Positions 27,701 through 36,186 of a stretch of DNA of 64,000 bases are shown here, piece by piece. The stretch's first letter is position 1. Every line of letters starts with the position of its first letter. The notes beneath the pieces are model-generated. The model was not told the DNA's origin. It saw nothing but the letters and a program-made list of their open reading frames with translations, and ran no database searches. A program made the translations under genes and the position numbers. Source of the stretch: Antennarius striatus (Eukaryota; Chordata; Actinopteri; Lophiiformes; Antennariidae); the NCBI RefSeq assembly GCF_040054535.1, contig NC_090792.1:9774491-9838490 (forward strand), given 5' to 3'.

Positions 27701-30700
27701 TCGCCAATAAGATAGTACTAACGCCTTGGATTGTGTCTTCCCCTTTAGAACTAAAACATAACTCAAACTATAGAATCTGATGTTGATGCTCATTGATCTA
27801 TTGGGCCGGTCTCTGTAATGGATCTGGTCCTGAGGAACCTCATTACAGAGAATCCTGTGGGGCAAAATTATCCTAACAAAATAAAAGGAGTTAGTGATAC
27901 GAGCACATGTCCAGCTCGCTGCATGACATTTACTCAAGGCTTCTTTCCTTTCTTGTTTTGTTTAGTCAGAGGATAACACGTCATCTTCCTGCTCCTTTCG
28001 TTAGTGTGGATTCACACAGCTGACACCTCAGCGGAGGAAATAACAATAGAAATAATGTGATCAATGGAAGATATGCTTGTTTTATTCTGGAGCTGACAGC
28101 CAGACAACCCATCTGATGAACTATTTTGCCCTCCTCATGTCTCGCTCCGTCTCTCTTTCTCCCTCTAGCCATTTACCTGTGCAAGCGCACCATGCAGAAT
28201 AAGGCCAGGCTAGAGCTCGCTGACTATGAAGCTGTGAGTATGCATTCTTTTCTTTTTTTTTTAATGATTGCCAGGAAGCTCTCGGTCCAGTGACATCATT
28301 ATGCATCGGCCGTAATAACATGAAAATCTGAATTTCCTGTTTTCAGTCACTTTGGTGACATCAAAAGAGGTGAAACAATGTCCTCTGGGGCCATTAAACG
28401 CCAAAATCCATTATTCCCAGCAAAAAGCCATTATTAAATTACAGACTTTAATACAAGTCATTTTTCTTTTCCAGGAGCATTTAGTACAACAGCATCCAAT
28501 CATTTACTGGCCACAGCATGTATGCAAGTAACAACCTCTAAAGGGGCATCACTTTACTGCTGATTTTCTGTTATACAATTGCAATGCACCACAGTTTAAT
28601 ATTCTAAATGGCTCCGCTACTGTTGTCCAGTACTTCCTTTCTCTCCTATTCAGGTCACTTTATGCCTTCAGGCCTCATTGCTCGCAATGCTAACATCCCT
28701 GCTAGTCTGTCGTCAGAACGTTTTCTCTCTTTGTAATGAGGTCATGTGCTGCATCATTGACAGATGTCCGTTTGGATGGTGTTATTGCAAATTAATTGTC
28801 GAGCAGCTTTCTTATGTGTTCATTATAGAGCTTTAGGAGCTTTTCTAATTTTGTAACAAAAAAGAAAAAGAAAAAGCAAATTATCTTACAGAAGCCGAGT
28901 AATGCTGATTGTGTTAAACATTCATGACCAGTCTTCTCATTTACCTCTTGCACACATAATAATAATAACAATCATAGTGAGCATTATTGGGACATCAAAC
29001 CCTGTGTAGCAGCACCTCAGTAATCTTTCCAGGTACATGTTTATGTGAGGTTGTCTCATTTCAGCAACAGTGATATAAAGTTCTGACACAATGTCACTGT
29101 GAATAGAAAATATAATCATCTTAATGCCTTAAATCAAATAACCCCCTCCTCTAAAGTCCTACCTGATTGGTTACCATAGGAGAACCTCGCCCGGCTGCAG
29201 AGAGCCTTTGCCAGAAAATGGGAGTTCATCTTCATGCAAGCTGAGGCTCAAGTCAAGTGAGTATGTGTGTGCACTTGTGTCAAACACATCACCTCCCGAC
29301 ATTTGGGTTGCATACAGTACAGTAGGGGAGCTGTGGCTTCGCTCATGTTGATAAAATTACGTTTACTTTTGGTCTCCTGCATGATTTGAGTGTTAATTTC
29401 CAAAGGAAGAGGAAATGCTTCATTGTGCATTGTGAAGTCGGCGGGAGGCCAACACTGGTCTCATTATCTACGTCCTGTTTTCATGCTTTGCTTTACTGCA
29501 GGCTTACATGCATTAACCACAGAGTGTATTCCCCTACGGAGTGAAAAAACACACCATTCTCCATCACTTTTTTCTCATAGTGAGACTCCCATCTGGTGGT
29601 TTACATCTGTAAATACAGTGTGGCTGATTCATGCCATTGTTGTTTGACTGGTGTTTGCAAGTGGGGGGGCGATAGAGAGACAATAAGTCTTGTAAAGGGG
29701 TTGGCAACCTAAGAAAGGGCAGATCAATGAATGCCAGTGCAGAAATCTGTGTGTACGTCCAGCCATTGATTGGAGACCCACACGTGTGTTTGTGAATGTC
29801 ATTTGTGGTGTTGGTTTGATTTGATATTCCAGCGGCGTGTGTTCATCCCATGTGTGATCTGTTTGTTCTGTTGACAGGATTGACAGGAAGAAGGACAAGG
29901 CAGAGAGGAAGATCCTGGACAGCCAGGAGAGGGCATTCTGGGATGTCCATCGGCCCGTGGTGAGTTAGCGACTAAGAGACAAGTTGGAGTAGGAGGCTGA
30001 GATGATGTAACAGTGGAAAAAGTCAATAAAAAGACAGAAAGAAAAAGGAGGGTTGTAAATCATTTTAAGCCTGAAAGCATCAGATTCAGCTCCACAATCT
30101 TCACCTGAGCGACCTGCTTCGCTGTCAGCTGCCCAATCAGATTCGGTCTCTAAACATGGCATCGCTGAGTAGAGGCAGAATTGCATTGTGAGAGGAAGAT
30201 AAGCTCTGTCTCTCTATGACTGCACATCCTGGAGAAATAGTGTTATCTGAACCAAAACCAACTCTGCTGCTGCCGCCTCCCACAGCCAGGCTGTGTCAAC
30301 ACCACGGAGATGGACATCCGCAAGTGCCGACGAGAGAAGAACCCACACAGGGTCAAAAAGGTGAGGCCAGAGTTTTCATTCTGTCATAAACTTATTTACG
30401 TTTTTAATCAATATGTAAGTAAAATCATGAAAATGATCTATTATATATGTAGTTTAAGTGAAAAACATTTGTGTAAAATATGGAATTTTATAATAGCTAA
30501 TAATTTTACATTATATATTTAGGTTTGGTTTTGGTCATTTTTTTTATTAGATTGTGTATGTGTAGTCCACAAACTATGATTTAATTTAGTCATAAAATTA
30601 TTCAATGTTAAAAATTATTTAATGTTTATATAATTATCTATCTATTATCTAAAAGTAAATGGTTTTTTTATGAAAACCTCTATAAAATTGTATTGTCTGA

Positions 30701-33511
30701 ATATATAGCAATGAATTCTTTTTACAATTTATCTGGTGTATGATTTATTTACTAAATAATGAATGCATGATAAATCGTAGTTATTGGTAATTTATTTTAC
30801 AAATCACAGCTACGTATCTAAAGGTAAGGAGTGATCACCTCCTCTTTAGGATGATATAACCCAGAATTCCACCTGAAGCCACAACTTTGATATCTCCCAT
30901 TGCCACACCAATTACTTGACATTTATCAAAGTTCAGTATGGTTTTGTCGTCCTATATCGAAGTCCAGTGACATCAAAAAAAATATCATTTGAACACGTCT
31001 GTCCTTCTTCTCTTCCAGTCAGTCTACGGGGTTCCAGATGATGGTCAGAGCCAGCCGAGCCCCATCCACGTCAGCTCCCAGCCGACCAGGAAACCCACCA
31101 AAGAGGACGTGCAGAAGGAGGTAACTCATGGTGTGACAATCTTCTTCACAGGTCATTACCACCAGTCTGCCTCACCCATCCATCATGACGACAGTTGGGG
31201 ACGCAGATTGATGAACTATTTCCTTATTTTACTTCTTCATTACTCTCTTTCCCTCGCCATCAGATTAGCTTCTTGAACATCCAGCTGGACAGACACTGTA
31301 TGAAGGTTTCCAAAGTGGCGGACAGTTTGATGAGTTACACAGAGCAGTTCATGGAATATGACGCCTTTGTGTCAGCCATAGAGCCCTCCAACCCCTGGAC
31401 CAGCGATGACACCTCCTTCTGGGACTTGGAGGCAAGGTGAGTGTCCATCAGAGGTTCTGATCTTCTGACCTCTCTCTTGTAATCTACTTTATTTTATTCT
31501 ATTTTAATCTCTTTCACTGGGAACAGTCGTGAGCCCAGCCAGCAGCGTGTGAAGAAATGGGGCTTCTCTCTGGAGGAGGCACTAAAAGATCCAGCGGGAC
31601 GGGACCAATTCCTCAAGTTCCTAGAGTCGGAGTTCAGCTCAGAGAATCTGCGGTAAGCCTCCTTTTGTTCCTGGTGTACCTTTAGTGAATCTGCTATAAT
31701 CAGGGTTTTTTTTAACAATAGATCTGTTTGTTGAATGTGAAACTTGTGACTGAGTGTGACAAATCCACTGGAGATTACCTCCTGACACCTCCTGTTCACC
31801 TCCTCTATGATGCATTTAAGCATCTTTTAGTTCATTGTTTTGCCCACTTCCAAACAGACCTACTCTCAGTGAAAGGGTTTTAAAACACATCGTTGAAATC
31901 AGCCCAAACTTGATTATCAGCTAAAGAGCCTTCAGAGGCTGGAGAGCAAACAGGTTTCTGTCCTGTGCACAAGATGAGGTCATTTCTTTACTTTCTTCTT
32001 CATTATTTTCACTTACAAAATGTGTGACAATAAAATACAAAAACATTGAGAAAGATGCCTGTGGAAATATGTTTTGAAAGATATTTTTTGAAAATAGAAA
32101 TGTTTAATACAGGTAGTCCTCAGCATACGCATTCAACTTACGAACAGTCGGAGATATGAACAAACGTGTGTCGTCATGTTCGACTATTGTCACAACCCCC
32201 GCCGAGCAGCACCGCTGTGTGAACGCAGCTGTTGTTGGATGCTCTTAAAACACTGGTCGAGAGTTCCTCTTAGTGTTTTATTCTCCTCAATTTTGCTCCT
32301 ATTCTCCTCCTATTTTTCCATGTATTTTTTTAAACCGATGTATAATCGAGAGCAACTTAACTCAAAATGACCTGTACCTGTATTTTATTTTATTATGTGT
32401 TGTTTTTATGTCCTGCTATTATTTCTGATAAGTTTTAGGGGAAAGTACTTCCAAATTAGACTAGCAATGGCATTTAAATGACCTTCAATGGTGATTATAG
32501 ATTGAAATTGAATAAATAACAATTTACAATTAATTCAACTTACGAAAAAACCTCTCAGAACCAATTGTCTACATACAGTATGTTGAGGACTACCTTTAAA
32601 TGATTTTTTTCCTTAGTTATTTTTACTGTATCGCTGCTCTGATATGAATAAGATGTTTCCCAAACTTAAAACATAGTTTCTTACGTGCATCCGCAAACTG
32701 TCCTTGACTCACATCTGACTTCTATCCTCTGTCTGATCTCTGTTTGACCACTCAGTGCCTGATTTACTTGGTTTGATTCAAAACTTCAATGCCAATATTA
32801 ATTCCATAATGCTTTATAAACCTGTTAAAGTGACAATCCCTCTGGGGCGGTGGCTCATGCTTTGTTCATCTCATATATTCTGGAACTTGTTACTGATCAG
32901 TTACGATGCTGCTGCAGGTTCTGGTTGGCGGTACAGGATCTGAAGCGGCGGCCTCTACAGGACGTGGCCACCAGGGCGCAGGAGATCTGGCAGGAGTTTC
33001 TAGCAGAGGGAGCGCCGAGTTCCATCAACCTGGACTCTCATAGCTACGAACGAACGAGCCAGAACCTCAAAGACCCTGGACGATACAGCTACGAGGACGC
33101 TCAGGTTGGTCCACAAGTAAACACCTGACACACTCTGTGGCATTACACACAGGTACAGTCAGCGCTTCTCTGGGTCTACGTAGAAAAAACATCAACCTTA
33201 AACCTTATTATAACACAATTTTTTATGGAACATGATCTTTGTTTCGGGCAGATGCGTCCATTCACATAGTTCATGTTTACACACAGAAACCCTTCCACCT
33301 CACTCACATTACACAAGCAACCAAAAGGAGAATGGTGGAGTGTGTTTGTTCCAGGATCTAATGAGGCGGCTCGTCCCATCAATAGGTTGTTTCGGTCAGA
33401 TCACCATGGTTTCCTTTGCTCATAGAGGCTATGCGGCGAGTGAAATGGAATGTCTCTCACAGGCTGAACATTACTCAACTCAATCCTTCATGCCAGCACG
33501 TTCAGTGTGCA

Positions 33512-33592
<81 letters not shown>

Positions 33593-35841
33593 TGTGTGTT
33601 TTCCTTCCCTACTCTTCCTCACACTAATCAGCTCTCTTCTCTGTTGCAGGAGCACATATTCAAGCTAATGAAAAGTGACAGCTATGCACGCTTTTTACGC
33701 TCCAATATTTACCAAGACCTCCTATTAGCCAGGAAGAAGGTGAGTCGCAATCACTGACCCCTCCATCGCCTCTTCATGAAAGTTTGTCCTGCGTTTTTCA
33801 TATTTTCGTGTTTTGCTTGGATTCTTTTATGATTTAAAAGCCATTCCAAGTCCAGTTCTGTTGTATTCTGATGTAAGACAATATTTTATTGACACAAACA
33901 CAACCACAAAGGCTCACGTCTAACTTTGCTGGGGTTTTTTTTTTATACAATCCTAAATGCATTGCTGTCAGTACTCTTGTAAAGTTGTTCCTCACTGGAA
34001 CACTTCCACTTCAAGTTTTTGTTCCACATTAGAGGCAAATCTTGTGCTTTTCACTTACTCTAACTTTACTGCCACCAACATTAGCAGTATTTACACATGA
34101 ATACACTAATATACCAGTAAATCATACAATAACACATGTTCTTCTGAATCATGGATACTTTTAGTTGCTGTTGAAGTCTTTATGTTCTTTTATATTGACA
34201 GAATTTGATACGTAAAAGGTTTTTATAGACTATGATATTACTACTCACATGAAGATCTGAGAGCTTCACCCACCACCAGTTGAGAATGACTTTATCAATC
34301 AATGAATCAATGAATCAATGAATCAATCAACCTTTATTTAAATAGCACTTAATCACATGAGGGGTTGCATGGCGGTGGTGCAGTGGTTAGCACTGTCACC
34401 TCACAACATGGCGGGTCCGGGTACGAGTCCCGCTCTTTGCAGAGTTTGCATGCTCTCCCCGTGTCTGCGTGGGTTCTCTCCGGGTTCTCCGGCTTCCTCC
34501 CACCTCCAAAAGCATGCGCTTCAGGCTGATTGGTCGGTCCCAAATTGCCCGTAGGAGTGACTGTGTGTGCGTGGTTGTCTGTCTTTGTATGTGGCTCCGC
34601 AGTGCACTGGCGTCGTGCCCGGAGTGTCCCCCGCCTCACGCCCTATGCCAGCTGGGATAGGCTCCAGCTCCCCGTGATCCGCTACGGTGGATACAGCAGC
34701 AGTACATGAAAATGAATGAATGAATGAATCACATCAGCAGACCTAGAATAATTTATTTAACTCTAAATGAGTCTTATTAGTTGTCTGTAGATTAGGTGAA
34801 TCATTTTAATTCATTTTTGGGGGGTTTTAATTATTTTTTAACACTGCCTGTCAATCATTGATTTAAACCAGCCATTGGTTAGCTAGCAGATCCACGAAAG
34901 AACATAATGAGGAATGAAATCAATGAAAGATAAATGTGCAGGCAACTAAAAAAGCAGACCCGACATCATGACGACATAAATCAAAGTCATACAAAGAGGA
35001 ACTATAATCACACTCTACATAGAAAAGGCAGATAAAACAGAAACAGATGTGAAAGAAAGGAACAGCAGGTAGATCAGTTTTTATGTAGCAGTGATGATTT
35101 CTTAACTTTATGCTTTTTTTTTTACCATCTGAAAGTTACATGTTTAGCTTTAAAGGGTTGTCAGATCCAAACAAGCAGTCATGTAGTTGTTAAAACTGTG
35201 ATACGGAGCATTATAGCGACTCACAGCTTCCTGTGTTCATGCTGGCCTTTCTGCCCTTTCCCGTTTGGACTCTGCTCCTCCTGCTGGCCTGTCATTGACA
35301 CCCCCCGCTCCGTCTCCTTCAAATGCAACTCCCACATTATCTTCTGCCCTCATTTTTGCAATGCCTGGCCGCCCCACTTTTCCACCCCCTCACTGACCGC
35401 ATCACCCCCCCCCCCGAACCCCGTCAACACCCTTACCTGACCCAAACACTCACCCTGCTTCCCCCCCTCCCAAAACAGCAGCCAGCAGACACTGAACAGG
35501 GCCGCCGCACCTCCTTGGAGAAGTTCACCCGCAGTGTGGTAAGTCATTGGAGCTGGGGCTGTTCATATCACAAACCACACTGGCTGGCTCACTTATCAGT
35601 GGCTTTTGCAAGTATGACCATAATACACTCCATAATGGATCTTTGTGTCTACGTATTTGTGAAAGGATAACATCATAGTCACATAAATGGTTGCAAACAC
35701 ACATTTTAGACAAAACTCACTTTGTTTATGCGATTAAAAAGTTATGGTCTCAGATAAAGTGACGTGTTTTTCTTGTAATTGACCTTCCAGGGGAAATCAT
35801 TGACGGGGAAGCGTCTGACCGGCCTGATGCAATCGTCCTGA
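2441..35841 (+). CDS. rgs6: Regulator of G-protein signalling 6 (R7 family), 16 coding exons
   Basis: RGS6 accelerates GTP hydrolysis on Gi/o alpha subunits. It acts as an obligate complex with G-beta-5 and a membrane anchor of the R7BP/R9AP type, and is known from heart and neurons. Sixteen exons with GT-AG borders join in one frame: 2441-2524, 25335-25434, 26089-26139, 26247-26353, 27634-27685, 28169-28233, 29180-29256, 29878-29959, 30286-30360, 31019-31120, 31264-31436, 31527-31652, 32918-33104, 33650-33739, 35479-35538 and 35791-35841. Together they make 1482 nt and 493 residues. Domain order is DEP (about 35-112), R7 homology (about 115-215), G-gamma-like (about 256-318, ending in a conserved NPW) and RGS (about 334-455, with SSENLRFW at 360-367). 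The start MAEGSKD... and the end [11 protein letters not shown] fit RGS6 better than RGS7, 9 or 11. The human long form is of similar length. RGS6 is heavily spliced in mammals, so other isoforms are likely. The gene converges on dpf3. Confidence 0.95.
5977..6490 (-). pseudogene. Gypsy pol fragment (integrase C terminus and chromodomain-like end)
   Basis: Two overlapping minus-strand frames (6488-6291 and 6429-5977) carry the integrase tail. The order is a [12 protein letters not shown] block, then [11 protein letters not shown], then a proline run and [17 protein letters not shown], which is the entry to a chromodomain. After that the similarity is lost through apparent frameshifts. Reverse transcriptase, protease and RNase H are absent. 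It has no predicted activity. Confidence 0.65.
7034..7363 (+). mobile_element. tRNA-derived SINE, full length, with 12-bp target duplication
   Basis: The head carries a pol III A-box-like (tggtgcagagggtag) and B-box-like (gggtttgagtc, near 7086) sequence. The body has the fish-SINE segments gagtttgcatgttctc and agctgggatacgctcc, and the tail is (AATG)n. Perfect 12-bp direct repeats (ttgagactgggg) flank it at 7022-7033 and 7364-7375, the mark of target-primed insertion. It landed inside the older gypsy relic. Confidence 0.85.
8165..8256 (+). repeat. Imperfect tandem repeat, about 40 bp, three units
   Basis: The core gcttttaaatctgaaaa recurs at about 8165, 8205 and 8242 (the last as ggttttaaatctgaaca), with spacing of 40 and 37 bp. 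It is a short non-coding tandem. Confidence 0.6.
12320..12442 (+). repeat. Decayed copy of the fish tRNA-SINE
   Basis: Fragments line up in order with the intact copies at 7034 and 34360: cctcacagccagaagg, ggtttggggtttg, ctctgtggagttt and ccagctgggatagg. The A box is lost and much of the body is deleted. Confidence 0.5.
12569..12694 (+). repeat. (AATG)n tetranucleotide microsatellite
   Basis: An almost pure AATG array is interrupted once by a (GCAT)n stretch at about 12609-12627. Such arrays in fish commonly grow from SINE tails, and a decayed SINE lies about 130 bp upstream. The following sequence tactttaataatcccaaagggaaatta resembles the end of a fish LINE. Confidence 0.9.
16897..17311 (-). 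repeat. Unnamed dispersed repeat, copy A (inverted)
   Basis: This is the reverse orientation of the repeat seen at 17607 and 20867. It shares attacatcccgcttcaaagc at one end, a (GTCC)-rich stretch, ttgcaac.gt.gcagatagaaag, a run of AGGTCA-like half-sites, and aaaattttgaattc.gggg.gt near the other end. A minus-strand frame of 75 codons (17276-17049) resembles frames in the other copies. I do not recognise the family. Confidence 0.7.
17607..17910 (+). repeat. Unnamed dispersed repeat, copy B
   Basis: This copy starts taattacatcccgcttcaaag and ends near gactgccttggttctagtta. Compared with copies A and C it lacks the block around the gatgaaaatgagatgatga sequence. It lies about 295 bp from copy A in opposite orientation, so the two form a long inverted repeat. 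Confidence 0.7.
20867..21226 (+). repeat. Unnamed dispersed repeat, copy C
   Basis: This is the most complete plus-strand copy, starting taattacatcccacttcaaag. It includes gtccgtccgtccgtc, the internal gatgaaaatgagatgatga block and TCAAGGTCA on the reverse strand. It ends near ctgccttggctgtagttata. An open frame through it (20665-21093) reads [19 protein letters not shown], close to the peptide from copy A. Confidence 0.7.
23521..23573 (+). repeat. (GT/GC)n microsatellite
   Basis: An alternating purine-pyrimidine tract (gcgcgcgcgcgtgtgtgtgt, then TG-rich) of the kind that can adopt Z-DNA. It is intronic in rgs6. Confidence 0.8.
24702..24770 (+). repeat. (TA)n microsatellite
   Basis: An almost pure TA array of about 70 bp, intronic in rgs6 and about 560 bp before the next exon. 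No function is implied. Confidence 0.95.
25335..25434 (+). CDS. rgs6: rgs6 coding exon 2 (start of DEP domain)
   Basis: This exon holds residues 29-62, [15 protein letters not shown] to [11 protein letters not shown], the conserved first helix and loop of the R7-family DEP domain. The acceptor is cctcacag|ATT and the donor TCAG|gtgtgt, leaving phase 1. Confidence 0.95.
26089..26139 (+). CDS. rgs6: rgs6 coding exon 3 (DEP domain)
   Basis: This 51-nt exon covers residues 62-79 ([17 protein letters not shown]), the DEP core helix that helps bind the membrane anchor. The acceptor is accaccag|GCACAG and the donor CCAG|gtattt. Confidence 0.95.
26247..26353 (+). CDS. rgs6: rgs6 coding exon 4 (end of DEP domain)
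   Basis: Residues 79-114 include [20 protein letters not shown] and end [11 protein letters not shown]. The exon lies between tcaacag|CTG and CAG|gtgcgg. Only 107 bp of intron separates it from the previous exon. Confidence 0.95.
27634..27685 (+). CDS. rgs6: rgs6 coding exon 5 (DEP to R7H linker)
   Basis: This 52-nt exon encodes residues 115-132 ([17 protein letters not shown]), an almost invariant R7-family peptide. The acceptor is ccccatag|TCT and the donor ATG|gtgagt. Confidence 0.95.
28169..28233 (+). CDS. rgs6: rgs6 coding exon 6 (R7 homology region)
   Basis: Residues 132-153 ([20 protein letters not shown], then EA) fall in the helical R7H region. The acceptor is ccctctag|CCA and the donor GCT|gtgagt. 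Confidence 0.95.
29180..29256 (+). CDS. rgs6: rgs6 coding exon 7 (R7 homology region)
   Basis: Residues 154-179 read [16 protein letters not shown] and [10 protein letters not shown]. The acceptor is ccatag|GAG; the donor CAA|gtgagt splits a lysine codon with the next exon. Confidence 0.95.
29878..29959 (+). CDS. rgs6: rgs6 coding exon 8 (R7 homology region)
   Basis: Residues 179-206, a charged helix ([20 protein letters not shown]) followed by WDVHRPV. The acceptor is gttgacag|GAT and the donor CCCGTG|gtgagt. Confidence 0.95.
30286..30360 (+). CDS. rgs6: rgs6 coding exon 9
   Basis: Residues 207-231 start [18 protein letters not shown] and end PHRVKK, a basic linker before the G-gamma-like domain. 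It is 75 nt, phase 0 at both ends, so skipping would keep the frame. The donor is AAAAAG|gtgagg. Confidence 0.95.
31019..31120 (+). CDS. rgs6: rgs6 coding exon 10 (linker to GGL domain)
   Basis: Residues 232-265 begin [20 protein letters not shown] and end KEDVQKE. The middle is a proline- and serine-rich linker that varies among R7 proteins. It is 102 nt and phase 0 at both ends. The acceptor is cttccag|TCA. Confidence 0.93.
31264..31436 (+). CDS. rgs6: rgs6 coding exon 11 (G-gamma-like domain)
   Basis: Residues 266-323 hold the G-gamma-like helix ([20 protein letters not shown]) and the EPSNPW motif. The family uses this region to bind G-beta-5. The acceptor is gccatcag|ATT and the donor CAAG|gtgagt. 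Confidence 0.95.
31527..31652 (+). CDS. rgs6: rgs6 coding exon 12 (RGS domain, first part)
   Basis: Residues 323-365 include [17 protein letters not shown] and [15 protein letters not shown]. The Asn of SSEN (363) is one of the RGS residues that contacts the G-alpha switch region. Only 90 bp of intron precede it. Confidence 0.95.
32110..32596. mobile_element. Short TIR element of Tigger/pogo type in rgs6 intron
   Basis: The left end is CAGGTAGTCCTCAGCATACG and the right end, reversed, is aAGGTAGTCCTCAACATAC. A TA dinucleotide flanks each side (32108-32109 and 32597-32598). The TA duplication, the CAG-like end and the cttacgaac motifs fit non-autonomous pogo/Tigger-type elements. It has no transposase frame and is 487 bp long. 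Confidence 0.7.
32918..33104 (+). CDS. rgs6: rgs6 coding exon 13 (RGS domain, middle)
   Basis: Residues 365-427 read [20 protein letters not shown], then a stretch including [19 protein letters not shown] and ending [11 protein letters not shown]. It is the largest exon and holds the RGS core. The acceptor is ctgctgcag|GTT and the donor CAG|gttggt. Confidence 0.95.
33513..33600 (+). repeat. (CA)n microsatellite followed by a short (GT)n
   Basis: An uninterrupted CA run spans 33513-33589, joined head to head to gtgtgtgtgtt, so the junction can fold back. It ends about 50 bp before the acceptor of rgs6 coding exon 14. Confidence 0.97.
33650..33739 (+). CDS. rgs6: rgs6 coding exon 14 (end of RGS domain)
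   Basis: Residues 428-457 read [20 protein letters not shown] and end [18 protein letters not shown] is the last RGS helix that contacts G-alpha. It is 90 nt and phase 0. The acceptor ctgttgcag lies close to a long CA repeat. Confidence 0.95.
34360..34726 (+). mobile_element. tRNA-derived SINE, full length
   Basis: It has an A-box-like tggtgcagtggttagc, a B-box-like gggtacgagtcc (34419-34430), the body cagctgggataggctcc and an (AATG)n tail. An 8-bp direct repeat, aatcacat, flanks it at 34351-34358 and 34727-34734. It belongs to the same family as the copy at 7034. It sits next to caacctttatttaaatagca, itself like a fish repeat end. Confidence 0.85.
35479..35538 (+). CDS. rgs6: rgs6 coding exon 15 (C-terminal tail)
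   Basis: Residues 458-477 read [20 protein letters not shown], diagnostic for the RGS6 tail. The acceptor is a tandem aaacagcag, so use of the second AG would drop one glutamine. A cytosine-rich tract (from about 35405) precedes it. Confidence 0.93.
35791..35841 (+). CDS. rgs6: rgs6 coding exon 16 (stop codon)
   Basis: Residues 478-493 ([16 protein letters not shown]) end at TGA 35839-35841. The [11 protein letters not shown] ending is typical of one major RGS6 C-terminal isoform class. The acceptor is accttccag|GGG. Confidence 0.95.
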   Translation, partial: GKSLTGKRLTGLMQSS

Positions 35842-36186
35842 CACAACCTGCGCTGGAGAAACACAAGCAGACCCTGTTGGGGGGTGATTGCCACACACTT
35901 TCCAGGGCTGGGGGCACAGACAGCGCAGCTGGGCCGGACGGGGCTACTGTGGAGGTTCTCAGACGTAACTACGTGGACTGCTGTCGTTCTGACGAAGCAC
36001 CGGGTGTGCTGGGGTAGAACATCCTGGACTGAACCGCTGAGAAAATGACAATGGACTTCAGCCAACGCAACATAAGACGTGGAGAGTACAGTAGAAGCAC
36101 ATTGAGACGACAGCTGTCATCTTACATCAGTCTGCAAACAGGTTGTCAGGCTCTTTTCATACTGGATATTATTAATATCCAATAAA
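35842..36186 (+). other. rgs6: Probable rgs6 3' UTR with poly(A) signal
   Basis: Non-coding sequence follows the rgs6 stop. The first canonical AATAAA is at 36181-36186. Another AATAAA occurs at about 36804, so a longer transcript is possible. The cleavage site cannot be fixed from sequence. Confidence 0.5.

Noticed and set aside
33232..33757. Two plus-strand frames of 113-131 codons with long TH repeats
   Set aside because: They read through the (CA)n microsatellite. The second only overlaps rgs6 coding exon 14 by continuing into it from the intron.
34360..34726. A possible tRNA gene, because of A- and B-box-like motifs
   Set aside because: The body, the (AATG)n tail, the target duplication and related copies elsewhere identify a SINE. 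No cloverleaf anticodon arm is evident.
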